NCBI GenBank assembly: GCA_026394765.1
Contig: JAPKXQ010000056.1
Span: forward strand, 1 to 54,630
Length of the DNA stretch: 54,630 nt
Reading direction: 5' to 3'
Source of the DNA: Methanomicrobiales archaeon
Lineage (GTDB): Archaea; Halobacteriota; Methanomicrobia; Methanomicrobiales; Methanospirillaceae
Below are positions 37,639 through 47,160 of the stretch, piece by piece (the stretch's first letter is position 1; every line of letters begins with the position of its first letter). The notes under the pieces are model-generated. The model was not told the DNA's origin and ran no database searches. It saw only the letters and a program-made list of their open reading frames with translations. A program made the translations under genes and the position numbers.

Positions 37639-38682
37639 ATGAAAGATAACTCCATATGTAGAAACATTATCCTTGTTTTGTTCATTAATTTCATCCTTAT
37701 TTATCCCTTGAGTGCCGCGTCTCTTTTATCTACCTCCCCTGTAGAAGATTGTAATGCGTGTTGCAGCGGGGTCGAAGGGGCAGTGGAACGAGTCTCCCCA
37801 GAGGTTGCAGCTGCTGACCTCGCACGGATCAATTCGGTCATACAGGAGGAGGGCCTCGCATGGGTTGCTGGTGAAACCTCAGTCTCAGACCTGACCTCTA
37901 CATCATTCCAGCGTTTATTGGGCGATAGGAGCAGCACCATCTTACTCCCTCAGTATGCAAATGATGCGGGTGCGGTGGTAAAGATCGATGCGCTCCCCGC
38001 CTCATTCGACTGGAGGTACCATAATGGCGACTATACGACGCCAGTCCGTGACCAGAAGAACTGCGGGAGCTGCTGGGCGTTTGCCGCAACAGCGGTCTTT
38101 GAGTCCTATACAGAGATATCGAAGAGGAGGCCGGGATATAACCCGGACTTCGCAGAGCAGTACCTCCTCTCATGCAACCGTGAAGGGATGAGCTGCAACG
38201 GGGGCAGCGTACTCGTGCTCGCATACTTCGTGGACAAGGCTGGAAAGACAGGTGGGGTTGGTACGGTAGTCGAGCGTGCATTCCCTTACCTTGCGGCAGA
38301 TGGAAGGTGCAAGCAGTGGGGGGGCACGACTAGGTTTTCCGTGCCACAAAGGGGTGGATGGAACTGGCTCTACCGTCCGAACTCAGCGAAGATAAAAGAT
38401 CTCGTCTACACCTATGGCCCGGTATACGCGAATATGTACGTGGATGATGAGGGATTCTTTGCATACTATACGAGTGGCATCTTCGAGTACCCTGACACCC
38501 CTCGCGGAGAGACCAACCATGCCATCACCATCGTGGGATGGGGCCACGACGATACAAAAAACAGGGACTACTACATCGCAAAGAACAGCTGGGGTAAGTC
38601 CTGGGGTGAGAATGGGTGGTTTAAGATCTATGTCGATACCTGCAATATCGGGAATAATGTTGGGTACCTCAAGCGGCCCTGA
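37639..38682 (+). CDS. Secreted papain-family (C1A) cysteine peptidase
   Basis: The 347-residue preproenzyme has a signal peptide (about 1-27), a short propeptide (to about 118) with a CNACCSG cluster at 38-44, and a mature papain fold. The catalytic set is complete: Q139 (oxyanion), C145 in CGSCWAF, H294 in NHAITIVGWG, and N316 in AKNSWGKSWGENGW. It hydrolyses peptide bonds outside the cell. Papain-like enzymes are uncommon but present in some methanogens. It has C1A disulfide-type cysteines (LLSCN, MSCNGG). A double chagasin inhibitor is encoded 2.5 kb downstream on the same strand. Confidence 0.94.
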   Translation: MKDNSICRNIILVLFINFILIYPLSAASLLSTSPVEDCNACCSGVEGAVERVSPEVAAADLARINSVIQEEGLAWVAGETSVSDLTSTSFQRLLGDRSSTILLPQYANDAGAVVKIDALPASFDWRYHNGDYTTPVRDQKNCGSCWAFAATAVFESYTEISKRRPGYNPDFAEQYLLSCNREGMSCNGGSVLVLAYFVDKAGKTGGVGTVVERAFPYLAADGRCKQWGGTTRFSVPQRGGWNWLYRPNSAKIKDLVYTYGPVYANMYVDDEGFFAYYTSGIFEYPDTPRGETNHAITIVGWGHDDTKNRDYYIAKNSWGKSWGENGWFKIYVDTCNIGNNVGYLKRP

Positions 38683-38840
38683 CCTGGGGTTTGTAGTGGG
38701 ATGGTTCACCAGGGGGGAAGAATCCCTCTGTAAGCACTCAACCAAAAAGATCCCGGAAGGTCATGATATCCCTGGAGAATTAAACTATCTCCGGGCGATA
38801 ACCCACTGCTGTCCTTGGATGTTAACCGGGACCTCACCAG

Positions 38841-39227
38841 GTGCCGATGGTTGATCCTGGTATTGGGGCGTTCCCTTCACTCCTGGAGACCGGGTTCCCC
38901 TGGGTGGTCCATGGGTTCACCTTTGTCTTTGGGGTGGCGGGGGCAGCACTGATAATCTATGGGGGTCTCCATGCGGTCTGGTCCCTCCTCTTTGGAGAGG
39001 TGACCAACCGTCAGGGTGGGTACGCACGTATCAGGCGTGGGTTTACCGACCGTATCATCTTCGGCCTTGAGTTTTTCATCGCTGCTGACGTCCTCGCAAC
39101 AGTACTCGCCCCTTCACAGGAGGAGCTTATTGTGCTGGGGATGGTGGTTGTGATCCGTACGGTCCTGGGATATTTCCTTGCGAGGGAGGCGAGGGAGTAC
39201 CCCCTCATGGAGACGAAGGGGGAATAG
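38841..39227 (+). CDS. DUF1622 family membrane protein
   Basis: The 128-residue protein has three predicted membrane helices (about 20-45, 70-90, 95-115) with VTNRQGGYARIRRGFTDRII between the first two and LARE near the end, the DUF1622 pattern. Function is unknown; the family is widespread in archaea and bacteria. GTG 38841 is the longest start, but ATG 38847, with AGGTG just upstream, is equally likely. Converges with the lipoprotein gene (6-bp gap). Confidence 0.8.
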   Translation: MPMVDPGIGAFPSLLETGFPWVVHGFTFVFGVAGAALIIYGGLHAVWSLLFGEVTNRQGGYARIRRGFTDRIIFGLEFFIAADVLATVLAPSQEELIVLGMVVVIRTVLGYFLAREAREYPLMETKGE

Positions 39228-39233
39228 GAACGT

Positions 39234-40487
39234 TTATCGCTCTTCTGTCACGTTCCCGCATCCCATGGGGGTCGCAGCGCCAACGATGTACTGCACCCCG
39301 TCACTCCCGTTGACGAGGTGGTAGTAGGCCTTTTTAGTGGCCAGAGCCCGCTGGCCCCCGAGTGTATAGACATACTCGACCGTCCCTGACCCTTTCATGA
39401 GGGCCCCATCGACGATTTCATCTCTGAAGAGTGTACCATTCACGTCCGGCTTGCCCCGTAAGTTCATCCCAACGGTGCGTGGATTGTCTGCGTTTGCGAC
39501 GCTGTTCACCTGAGAGTCGAATACAAATATGTAGAGGTCGGGGTTGAGAGGATCGCGGTATGGTGCTTTTCCGGAGTTGATGGCTGAGATTGTACCCTGG
39601 GCATCCTTTTGGAATGCCCGTGCGGTCAGGTTGACGAGCCCTGCCACGGTCTCCATAGGGACAGGGTCCCCGCCGCATGAACTTCCGGCATAATGGTAGT
39701 AAATACGTTGGTACCGGCTTGTCCCACTGGCGTCGAGATCTTTTTTGACAGAATCAACCGCCTCCTGGAGGGCATATACGATGCTGGCTGGAGTTTCACG
39801 GTTCAGGGCGAGGTAATAGTCGTGGGTTGCGAAGCGGGACGCTATGGTGATATCGCCCGGATTTTGTGCATACCGACTGATGAGGGCCTTCCCCGGTTCT
39901 TCTGAATACGCGATCCCATCGATCTCACTCTTTTCCAGCATACGGACGAGAGTCGCGAAATCGGTCCTTGCAATGACCTGGTCGCTCCTCACCCCCTGAT
40001 CTTTAAGGTCAAGGCCTGCGATGTCGTCTTGCACCACCCCATATTTCAGGGAACTTATATCAAGTGCAGACCCGTTCGCATGCAACCATCCCTCCCGCAT
40101 AAAAATGACTGTTTCTGACTGGATTAACGGGCCCACCCAGACGAACAGGTCCTCTCGTGCCGGGGTCCTCGCAGTGGAGAAGACTGCGGTATAGGGGGAA
40201 ATCCGGGCGGACTGGTATGCTTCGGTCCATGTAGTGAGCCTGATCTTCTGATCAGGGTCACGTACCCCGGCGCTGCTGAGCGCTTCGGTGAGGACGTCCA
40301 CTGCAATGCCCCGCACCGACCCATTCTCTGCAAAGTTAAAGGGGGGATACTCCTCGGTGAGAAACGTTATGTTCTGGATTGACTTTGTGACGGGTGGTGT
40401 CGTTGGAGTCTGCCTGTCAGTGCATCCGGATAGCAGCAACACCACGATCAGCAGCCCAAAAGACATTACAACTACCTCTCTGTGCAT
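39234..40487 (-). CDS. Substrate-binding domain/Cache-domain lipoprotein
   Basis: The protein has 417 residues from ATG 40487, preceded by GGAGAGG; the open frame extends 30 codons further. It begins with a lipoprotein signal (LLSGC, C22). Residues about 40-265 form a type 2 periplasmic-binding fold (ITFLTEEYPPFNFAENGSVR, then GIAVDVLTEAL), as in amino-acid ABC receptors. From about 280 a Cache-like module follows (AFQKDAQGTISAINSGKAPY, LYIFVFDSQVNSVAN, GALMKGSGTVEYVY). No permease genes are adjacent, so it may be a free-standing sensor or receptor rather than a transporter part. The Cache-lipoprotein at 53850 resembles its C-terminal half. Confidence 0.8.
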   Translation of the reverse strand: MHREVVVMSFGLLIVVLLLSGCTDRQTPTTPPVTKSIQNITFLTEEYPPFNFAENGSVRGIAVDVLTEALSSAGVRDPDQKIRLTTWTEAYQSARISPYTAVFSTARTPAREDLFVWVGPLIQSETVIFMREGWLHANGSALDISSLKYGVVQDDIAGLDLKDQGVRSDQVIARTDFATLVRMLEKSEIDGIAYSEEPGKALISRYAQNPGDITIASRFATHDYYLALNRETPASIVYALQEAVDSVKKDLDASGTSRYQRIYYHYAGSSCGGDPVPMETVAGLVNLTARAFQKDAQGTISAINSGKAPYRDPLNPDLYIFVFDSQVNSVANADNPRTVGMNLRGKPDVNGTLFRDEIVDGALMKGSGTVEYVYTLGGQRALATKKAYYHLVNGSDGVQYIVGAATPMGCGNVTEER

Positions 40488-40980
40488 CAGTATTCCTCTC
40501 CAGGAACGGTGGGCATGAGAGGGGATATAGATCTCCTGCACCCTGGGATAAGGGGCGGTAGAACAATTTTGCAGCATGCAGAATAAGATTGTTCATAGAT
40601 CACCGGTAAAAAGTGTTCATTCATTAGATACCTGCCTGGGAGTGGATCCTGGGTCAGGCCCTACCTCGATGCCTTCACCCATCAGTTCCCTGGAGGGATT
40701 ATCGAACACCCCTTTCTCATGCTAGACGGCGCTATCCGCTTGAAATAATGGATAGAAGGCGCGATCTTTAATTTGGGAATACCTTAGAGTACCCTTCGGT
40801 GGGCAGGGAGATCACCAGGCGGAAACAATTCGAGGTCTTTGGAGGTCTTCTCATGCAGAAGATCTTTTTGATTCTCATCTTGTATGCGGTTTTACCTACG
40901 GAACCCCACCTCTCCATTATCTGAATCATCTCATCCGGGCGGTATGGGCGATTCAACAGTCAATTACGTGGGTGATTGGG
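40488..40980. other. Non-coding stretch with degraded sequence
   Basis: About 490 bp between the Cache lipoprotein and the kinase remnant. Open frames are short and look unrelated to known proteins. It may be eroded coding DNA. Confidence 0.4.
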
Positions 40981-40986
40981 TGGGTG

Positions 40987-41080
40987 CCCCAAAAGATGAG
41001 GAAGAGAAGATATTCATGCGGGGGTATCGGAGGAACACTGACATAAGATATTTTCTTTGCCCGTGAGGCTCTCTCAATCA
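40987..41080 (+). pseudogene. Histidine-kinase ATPase-domain remnant
   Basis: The frame reads APKDEEEKIFMRGYRRNTD, and after a one-base shift FFAREALSIT. This matches the lid region of methanogen sensor kinases, as in the decayed kinase at 46800-46900 (ESDKEKVFDRGYGKNTGFG, then FLVREIFAIT). Only about 30 codons remain; the rest of the gene is not recognisable. Confidence 0.65.
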
Positions 41081-41199
41081 CATGACCACACCTCCATGAG
41101 ACCGGGGAGTCTGAAACTGTGGTCATGTTCAGGATCAGGATTAGCCTGGGGGTAATCTATAACTACTTAAAAAGATATTCCCCTTTTATGCAAGGTGGC

Positions 41200-42201
41200 A
41201 TGATAAAGGTATCTCTCCTCTTTATGGGGTTTTTAATACTCATTGGGACCTGTAGCGGGGTGATACCCAGTAATCCTGGATATTCTACAATGGGAGACCC
41301 CAAATTCGGTGGAGTCTCTCCCACGTTGGTCCCCGATTCTTTGGTGATGGGAACGGGTGTGTGGAGGGACTCTTCCGTGTCGTTCAGGCGGGTCGCGACA
41401 TGGTCCATGGCCCATCCCTTTATGGGTGAATCATCCGATATCGGGTGGGATCAAAGGGCCTGGCAGTATTGCGGTGATGAACCGGGTCAGGATATTGAGG
41501 AAGCGCGCACACGGGGGGATGAAAAAAGTAGTATATCCATAGAAGGGGTCACGGAAGCTGAAGTCCTCCCACCTGTACTCCCTGACAACAGCACCCTCAC
41601 TATGAGGCTCGGCGATCAGGATGTCATCCTGGTCGCCCTGGAGGAGAATCCCTCGAATGGGTATTTCTGGAACGCGACGGTGAGCGAGGGCCTTGCAATT
41701 GTTAACACCACTCTTATCGAGAACCCTGCCGATGCAGGAGGCAAAGGTGCCGGAGGTCTGCGGGTCTGGAGTATACGACCACTCCGTGTGGGAAACGAGA
41801 CATTTCACGCGGTGTATGCGCGGGAGTGGGAACCCACCGGGGGAGGTCTCACCTATACCCTCTATGTCGAGGTTACTGGGATGCGGTTTAGTGAGAGGGA
41901 GAATGGGGAGACGGTGAGGGTCACCCTCGGATCCCAGGAACTCATCATAGTCGATCTGGTCGAGAACCCATCAACCGGGTACAGCTGGGGGACCTTCATC
42001 ACTCAGGGCCTTGAGGTGGTGAACAACTCCTATCTCCAAGACGTCGGAACAGAGGGACTGAGTGGGGCCGATGGGGTGAGAGAGTGGACCCTCAAGGCAC
42101 TCATTCTGGGGAACCAGAGTTTCTCTGCAGTTTACCGTCGTCCCTGGGACCACCAGGGAGTAGGGGCATCACGCTACTCACTTTATATCCTGGTAGAGTA
42201 G
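41200..42201 (+). CDS. Secreted protein with two chagasin-type (I42) inhibitor domains
   Basis: The protein has 333 residues from ATG 41200 (AGGTGG before it, signal peptide MIKVSLLFMGFLILIGTCSG); the frame is open 27 codons further upstream. Two I42 domains follow a spacer. Domain 1 has NPSNGYFW (150-157), GAGGLRVW and REW; domain 2 has NPSTGYSW (256-263), GADGVREW and RRPW. These are the three loops by which chagasin plugs the active site of papain-like peptidases. It is exported, as is the C1 peptidase at 37639, its obvious candidate target. Most I42 proteins have one domain. The 100-residue N-terminal spacer has no recognised fold. Confidence 0.92.
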   Translation: MIKVSLLFMGFLILIGTCSGVIPSNPGYSTMGDPKFGGVSPTLVPDSLVMGTGVWRDSSVSFRRVATWSMAHPFMGESSDIGWDQRAWQYCGDEPGQDIEEARTRGDEKSSISIEGVTEAEVLPPVLPDNSTLTMRLGDQDVILVALEENPSNGYFWNATVSEGLAIVNTTLIENPADAGGKGAGGLRVWSIRPLRVGNETFHAVYAREWEPTGGGLTYTLYVEVTGMRFSERENGETVRVTLGSQELIIVDLVENPSTGYSWGTFITQGLEVVNNSYLQDVGTEGLSGADGVREWTLKALILGNQSFSAVYRRPWDHQGVGASRYSLYILVE

Positions 42202-42800
42202 CGCCCCCCTATTAAGGGAGGCAACTCCCTTTCGCACGTCACCTAGGGGTGTTATGGGGCAGGCACTTCTTCCTGAAAAGGTAGATCTGTCTGAAAGGGA
42301 CGGTGGAGAGTCAGGTCACCAAGGTTGGGTGGCCAGATCAGAAATACCTCGAAGAGTCTGCAGGGCAAGTCTGTGAGGAATGTGAGTGTACAACTCGTCA
42401 CTATCTCATTCGGAAATGGTCCATGTCTGCTGTTTTTTGCTCATTCATATGTAACAGGTTCAGGGCACAATATCTGTTTTATAATTTTTATTTAATATTA
42501 TATGGATTAAAGGACCAGTCAGCGCGTACACCTCGTGGGTGACAGAAACAATCAGTTCTTCCAAATAGTACCAGACCAGTCAAAAGAATATAAAAAAATA
42601 TAGTATTGGACAAGGTAGCGATAATGCGCACACCACTTGGGTGTGCAGGTGAACTCATTGAATCAAGGTTATGAGGGTGATTCACCTTGCTGCAATTTAG
42701 CCATGTACGGTCTTTTTGCCTCCACCTCCTCTCAATATATTTCACTTCTCTCTCAAACAATATAATTGTAATATAATTAACAAGTTTAGCAATATGAGCA
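42202..42800. other. AT-rich intergenic region with two related hairpins
   Basis: 600 bp without a convincing gene. Two related inverted repeats lie about 105 bp apart: GCGCGTACACCTCGTGGGTG at 42522 (imperfect) and, at 42628-42646, perfect arms GCACACC / GGTGTGC around a 5-base loop. The 12-mer CCACTTGGGTGT of the second recurs at 50188. An AT-rich block near 42750-42795 may be the 3' flank of the DUF6293-like gene. Confidence 0.55.
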
Positions 42801-43649
42801 TCAGACTTCTGGTCCCCTCTGGCTGGAAGTGGAGGGTGGTATCATGCCACTGATCGAGGCGAGGTACTTCCCGGAACCTGTGACCGTGACGATTGTGTGC
42901 CGCCCCACCCTTCTGCGCACTACATGCCCATCGCGTTCAAGCCGCGTGAGGATCCCTTTGTTCAGGCGCATCAGGTAGTTGATCTGGTGACGTCGTCGTG
43001 CAGAGGTGTCGAGCAGACGGAAGTCGACGTCGTAACCCTCTACCCCACGTTGGTGGAGAAATGCGAGGATCTCATCGGTGGTCAACCCCCCCTCATGGCG
43101 GGAGAGTTCGGCGAGGATGATCTCGCTCACATCGTCCGGTCTCGCGATATGGAGGTTCTCGAGCATCCTGATCTTGGTCCCGTCACTGATCGAGAGGCCA
43201 TGATCATGCTCTTCATCTGGGCTCTCGGCGTACCTGTCAGCCCAGACATAGTAGGCGGTGACATGATGGGCCATCGCTGCAAGGGTTGCTGCAACAGAGG
43301 TCAGTCTTCCACATGCCGACATGTTTAAAAAGACCCTGTTCCCCTGGACCCTCTCTGCAATGATCAGGCTGGAGATGCACTGCAGGACCGAGAGGACGTC
43401 GAACATGTCCACTCGCACCAGGCGGACCTCAATTCCCATCCCAGTAAGAGCCTCTGTCACCTTCATGTCAAAAAATTCCTGTTTAGCGTTCTTTCTCACT
43501 GCATCAGGACCAGTATACCGGCCGGGGTCGATGGTGACAAGGTATACCCGGTTCACCTTGACGTGCTCGAAAGGTTTTACCGCACGGTCGAACTCATAGC
43601 CGAGTGGCACAATATGAACCGTTTCTTCAAGTCCTTCCATCTCCCTCAA
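42801..43649 (-). CDS. CARF-like domain/winged-helix regulator (HFX_2341/DUF6293 type)
   Basis: The 282-residue protein has an N-terminal Rossmann-like domain of about 150 residues. Its features are VHIVPLGYEFDRAVKP, VYLVTIDPGRY and FLNMSACGRLTSVAATLAAM, the last resembling the ligand loop of CARF domains. A C-terminal winged helix follows (about 170-275; GGLTTDEILAFLHQRG, LNKGILTRLERDGHVVRRRV). It matches the archaeal HFX_2341-type regulator family. CARF proteins usually sense cyclic oligoadenylates in CRISPR systems, but no CRISPR locus is visible here, so its ligand is unknown. ATG at codon 4 is an alternative start. Confidence 0.75.
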   Translation of the reverse strand: MREMEGLEETVHIVPLGYEFDRAVKPFEHVKVNRVYLVTIDPGRYTGPDAVRKNAKQEFFDMKVTEALTGMGIEVRLVRVDMFDVLSVLQCISSLIIAERVQGNRVFLNMSACGRLTSVAATLAAMAHHVTAYYVWADRYAESPDEEHDHGLSISDGTKIRMLENLHIARPDDVSEIILAELSRHEGGLTTDEILAFLHQRGVEGYDVDFRLLDTSARRRHQINYLMRLNKGILTRLERDGHVVRRRVGRHTIVTVTGSGKYLASISGMIPPSTSSQRGPEV

Positions 43650-43970
43650 CCTCTGTGAAACCGACGAAATAGAAGACCGATCGTGCAGGAAGGGCCGATG
43701 AAGTCAGTTTTGGTCATGAGATAACGGCACTGCCTGGCACCCCTTGCACCCTATGGGTCTCTCTTTGTGGAGAAGAATGGAGGGGTCTGGACTTTGTCCC
43801 GCAAGCGCCTACATTACCCGTCGCGCAAGTATCCTGCGAACATATCCTGGTGAGATAGAATGAGAGAGATCTCTGTAAAAAGTATCTTCTCTGATTGAAA
43901 CGCGTTGTGATCATCGCTTTCTAACCTTAACGGGGAATATACATTAGATAATCTCTACAAAAGTATCACT

Positions 43971-44456
43971 ATGTTTTCGCGAAGGATATTTGAGCAGGGT
44001 TTCAGGGCCGCCCTAGAGGAGGAGCTCAAGCGACAGGATATAAGTATCAAAGAGCTCTCACGGAAGGCCGGGGTTCCCCTCCCCACGCTCTACAAAGTCA
44101 CTGCCGGTGATCGGGATGTCCGCTTTTCAACTGTCCAGCGCGTGGTAAAGGCACTTGAACCGATACGGCATGATTTCATCGCAATAATTGCGGTCAAGTT
44201 CCTCCTTGAAGAGGTGGAAGGGCAGGAGATTGAGGTGAAGGGGAGGAGCTACCAAATTCGAGGGTATACGGCGAACTCTATCGAAGAGTGTATCGTTGCT
44301 GCGGTGAAAGCCGAGAAGGAAGGTGCAGCTGGTATCGTCTGTGCCCCGGTGCTCGCATCAATCGTTGAGAAAGTGGTCGACATTCCTGTTGCGATCATCA
44401 AACCAAAGCCTACGACGGTGCTAGAGGCAATCGACACTATTGCAAAGCGTATCTGA
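43971..44456 (+). CDS. HTH transcriptional regulator with conserved archaeal C-terminal domain
   Basis: The 161-residue protein has an XRE-type helix-turn-helix at about 14-62 (DISIKELSRKAGVPLPTLYK, then VTAGDRDVRFSTVQRVVKAL). The C-terminal domain (about 70-160) has EIEVKGRSYQIRGYTANSIE and AGIVCAPVLASIVEKV and resembles a small-ligand sensing domain found in a methanogen regulator family. Target and ligand are unknown. A TATA-like ATATACATTAGATA lies about 30 nt upstream (43937-43950). Confidence 0.75.
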   Translation: MFSRRIFEQGFRAALEEELKRQDISIKELSRKAGVPLPTLYKVTAGDRDVRFSTVQRVVKALEPIRHDFIAIIAVKFLLEEVEGQEIEVKGRSYQIRGYTANSIEECIVAAVKAEKEGAAGIVCAPVLASIVEKVVDIPVAIIKPKPTTVLEAIDTIAKRI

Positions 44457-44497
44457 TAGCGAGTTACCTTTAACCAAACCATGGAACCATAACCTGA

Positions 44498-44555
44498 TAT
44501 GCAACACTTCGTGTTGCATAGCCATCTATGAACCTTCGTTCATCGCTGACTTTTT
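44498..44555 (+). repeat. 58-bp two-hairpin repeat, copy 2
   Basis: This is the partner of 11291-11348 (3 mismatches, no gaps). It has a perfect hairpin TATGCAACAC-TTC-GTGTTGCATA (44498-44520) and a second perfect hairpin ATGAAC-CTTC-GTTCAT (44528-44543), then GCTGACTTTTT. It lies 42 bp after the HTH regulator and directly before the first recognisable codons of the decayed kinase, where a start codon would be expected. Confidence 0.85.
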
Positions 44556-44596
44556 AGGAAAATTCCGGCCAGCTCACACTTGGGGCACTTCAAACC

Positions 44597-47005
44597 CGAT
44601 ATTCTGTTCTGCTGTTGGATGGTGATCCAAACTTCCTCACAACCGGGATGCTCCTCCTCAATTATGAGGGGGAGATTGCGGTCTGCACCACAGATACGGG
44701 GGAACCTGTGCATCAACTGGTGCACGAGGGAGGGATCGATGCGGTCGTCGTATCAGACAATATGCCCGATATGGGCCCTTTCACACTCATTCCCTGGGTA
44801 CATTCGCTCGATAGGGTGATCCCGTTCCTGCTCCTCACCGACAGGATAGATGACCCGGGATGGATCAGAACTCTCGAATCTGGCGCTGACTGTATTCTTG
44901 ATAGAACAAGTGATTATGAGCATTTCTTCCGCGAGATTGCTATAAAGATCAAGGGGCTGATAAGGGAGCGGAGCACGACTATTGCCAAGGCCAGTGGCAT
45001 TGGAATCTATGATCTTGTCTTTTCCCACATACCCGTTGCCTGTGCAGTTCTTGCAGTCGTTTTGGACTGCGGGGGAATGCCAGTCTAATATACAGCATTA
45101 TCTGGGCAAACCCTGCATTCCATTCCATTTTTGGGAATAAGTGCGGAGATGTCATCGGGTATAGCTTCACGGAAATCGTAACCGACCTGGGAGGTAATTG
45201 CCTCGCCCTCCTGGGAAGAGTCGCCCTTTCCGTACTGGAAGAACGATTTGAGGTCTCCCCGCAGGATAAAGGCCAAATTAAGACCCTGCTGGCATTCAAG
45301 TGCGGGGAGGGAATGATAGCAGTAGTTGCCTGTGATACCAACATCACGATTCGGGAACGGGAATATATCAGATGGCATGATTCCCTTCATGGGAAGATCG
45401 TAAAGATTGCATCCGGATTCCTCACTACGTCGCTCAATGGTGCCATTACTGGAGCCCTTGAGCGGCTCGGGACCGCAGCTGGAGTGAGCCGTGTCGCCAT
45501 CGTCCAGTGGGGAGGTGACCCCGGCAGTAAAGACCTTATTACACCGTGGTTTGGATGGGAGGCAGCCGATATCAGTTCAACGGGGACTGTCCTTCCGCAC
45601 CATCCCATCCCCTTGCGTTCATTTGGAAAGACCCGTCTTGAGGACGTATTGCGTGGGATGCGAACTGTGCAGGGTCTTACCACCAAACTCGAGGGAGCTG
45701 AACGCCTTGTACTCGCATCGGCAGATGCACAGTCTTTCCTTCTGATCTCTATCCCGATCGAGCGCGGTGTATGGGGCTTTATCAGGTTATAAGACTGTCA
45801 CAGTGCAAGGGTTTGGACCAGGGAAGAGTTTGAAGCCCTGGAGACTGTGGCCAATATCTTTGGCGGGGTGTTGCTACGAGAACGGACTGCCACTGCGCTT
45901 CGTGAGCGGGAGGCATGGTTCGAACAGGCCCTCAATGCTGCTAGAGTAGGGACATTTTAGATTGATCTTGTCTCACGGAACATTCAGTTATCAGCCCAGG
46001 TGGCAGAAATGCTTGGGTACTCTCTGGATGAGATCGGGACAAGCTCAGTCGATGTGAGCTAGCTCATACACCCCGATGATCGTGTTTCAGTCCTTGACGT
46101 AATCATCTCCCAGGCTTCTTGTGGCGATGTGGTTAAAAAGGCTGAAATGCGGATGAGAAATCCCGAAGTAACGAGTGGCGGTGGGTTCAGGTGACCGAGA
46201 GGGCCTCCGGATGCAGTGGGGGCAGCACATCTGGGCGCATTATAGGTGTCGTTGTTGATATCTCTTCGCGAAGGAAGGCTTAAGAGGCATTACGAGAGGC
46301 ACATTCCAAGATCAACCTCCTCAACAGCATCACTCGACATGACATCCTCAACCAGCTCATCATTCTTCAAGGATACATGGAGATATTAGATGATGATTTG
46401 TTAATTCCTCTTGGTCAGGGGTCCATGGAGGATCAGCTGACAACTCGACTAGGCGACAGAATCAAGAGTACTTCGCACGGATGCGGCGTGCTACTGAGCA
46501 AATCACAAGGATCATCTGGTTCACGCGGGACTATCAGGATATCGGGATCCTTTCTCCCTACTGGCAGGACCTCTGCGACGTAATAGAGGCCGGACGAAAG
46601 GAACTGAATGCTGAACAAGTCCTGGTTTCAGATGAAATCAGGGGTATTTCGATATTTGCCGACCCTATGATCGTCCGGGTCTTTTACAATCTCATTGAAA
46701 ATGCATCCGTCACGGTGGCTCCGGATTTACCAGGATAATGTTCTCTGCCATGGGAAGACGCCACAGGTCTTACAGTATGGTGCGAGGACGATGGGACCGG
46801 AATAAGTGAGAGTGATAAAGAGAAGGTATTCGATAGGGGGTACGGGAAGAACACGGGCTTTGGCCTCTTCCTTGTGCGGGAGATCTTCGCAATCACCGGG
46901 ATTGCCATCCGTGAGACCGGAGTGCCAGGGGAGGGGGCACGGTTTGAGATCCGGGTTCCGGAGGGGTGCTACCGCATACCGGTGGGCGCAGTCCGGGCAC
47001 CATGA
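44597..47005 (+). pseudogene. Decayed receiver-PAS-GAF-PAS histidine kinase
   Basis: A complete sensor kinase can be read by switching frames. The receiver is VLLLDGDPNFLTTGMLLL to about 44990. A PAS follows (IIWANPAFHSIFGNKCGDVI) after a frameshift near 45088, then a GAF (GKIVKIASGFLTTSLNGAI) ending in a stop at 45790. The next PAS (REREAWFEQALNAARVGTF, stop, IDLVSRNIQL; stop again in SVDVS-LIHPDD) leads to the phosphoacceptor INLLNSITRHDILNQLIIL and the ATPase lid VFDRGYGKNTGFGLFLVRE. At least four stops or frameshifts. The receiver lost its start codon next to the 58-bp repeat. No single product of normal size is possible. Confidence 0.85.
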
Positions 47006-47046
47006 CCATGACAGACCGAAACTGCTTGGTTCCACAGGAAAACCCA

Positions 47047-47065
47047 CATGAGGCTTCGCCTCATG
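47047..47065. repeat. TTC-loop hairpin
   Basis: A perfect inverted repeat with 8-bp arms CATGAGGC / GCCTCATG and loop TTC. On the minus strand 19 bases are identical to 1742-1760. It lies between the decayed kinase and the stop of the substrate-binding lipoprotein gene. Confidence 0.75.
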
Positions 47066-47160
47066 CTTAACCTATACAAGTCTTGAATCATGTCTCCGAT
47101 TTGAATTCTATCCCAAATTTCATGGAAAATTATATTCAGTGGGGGAGGTTTCCATATTTA

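Noticed and set aside
42801-43649. Idea of a CRISPR/Cas locus around the CARF-like regulator
   Set aside because: No regularly spaced repeats and no cas genes were found nearby.
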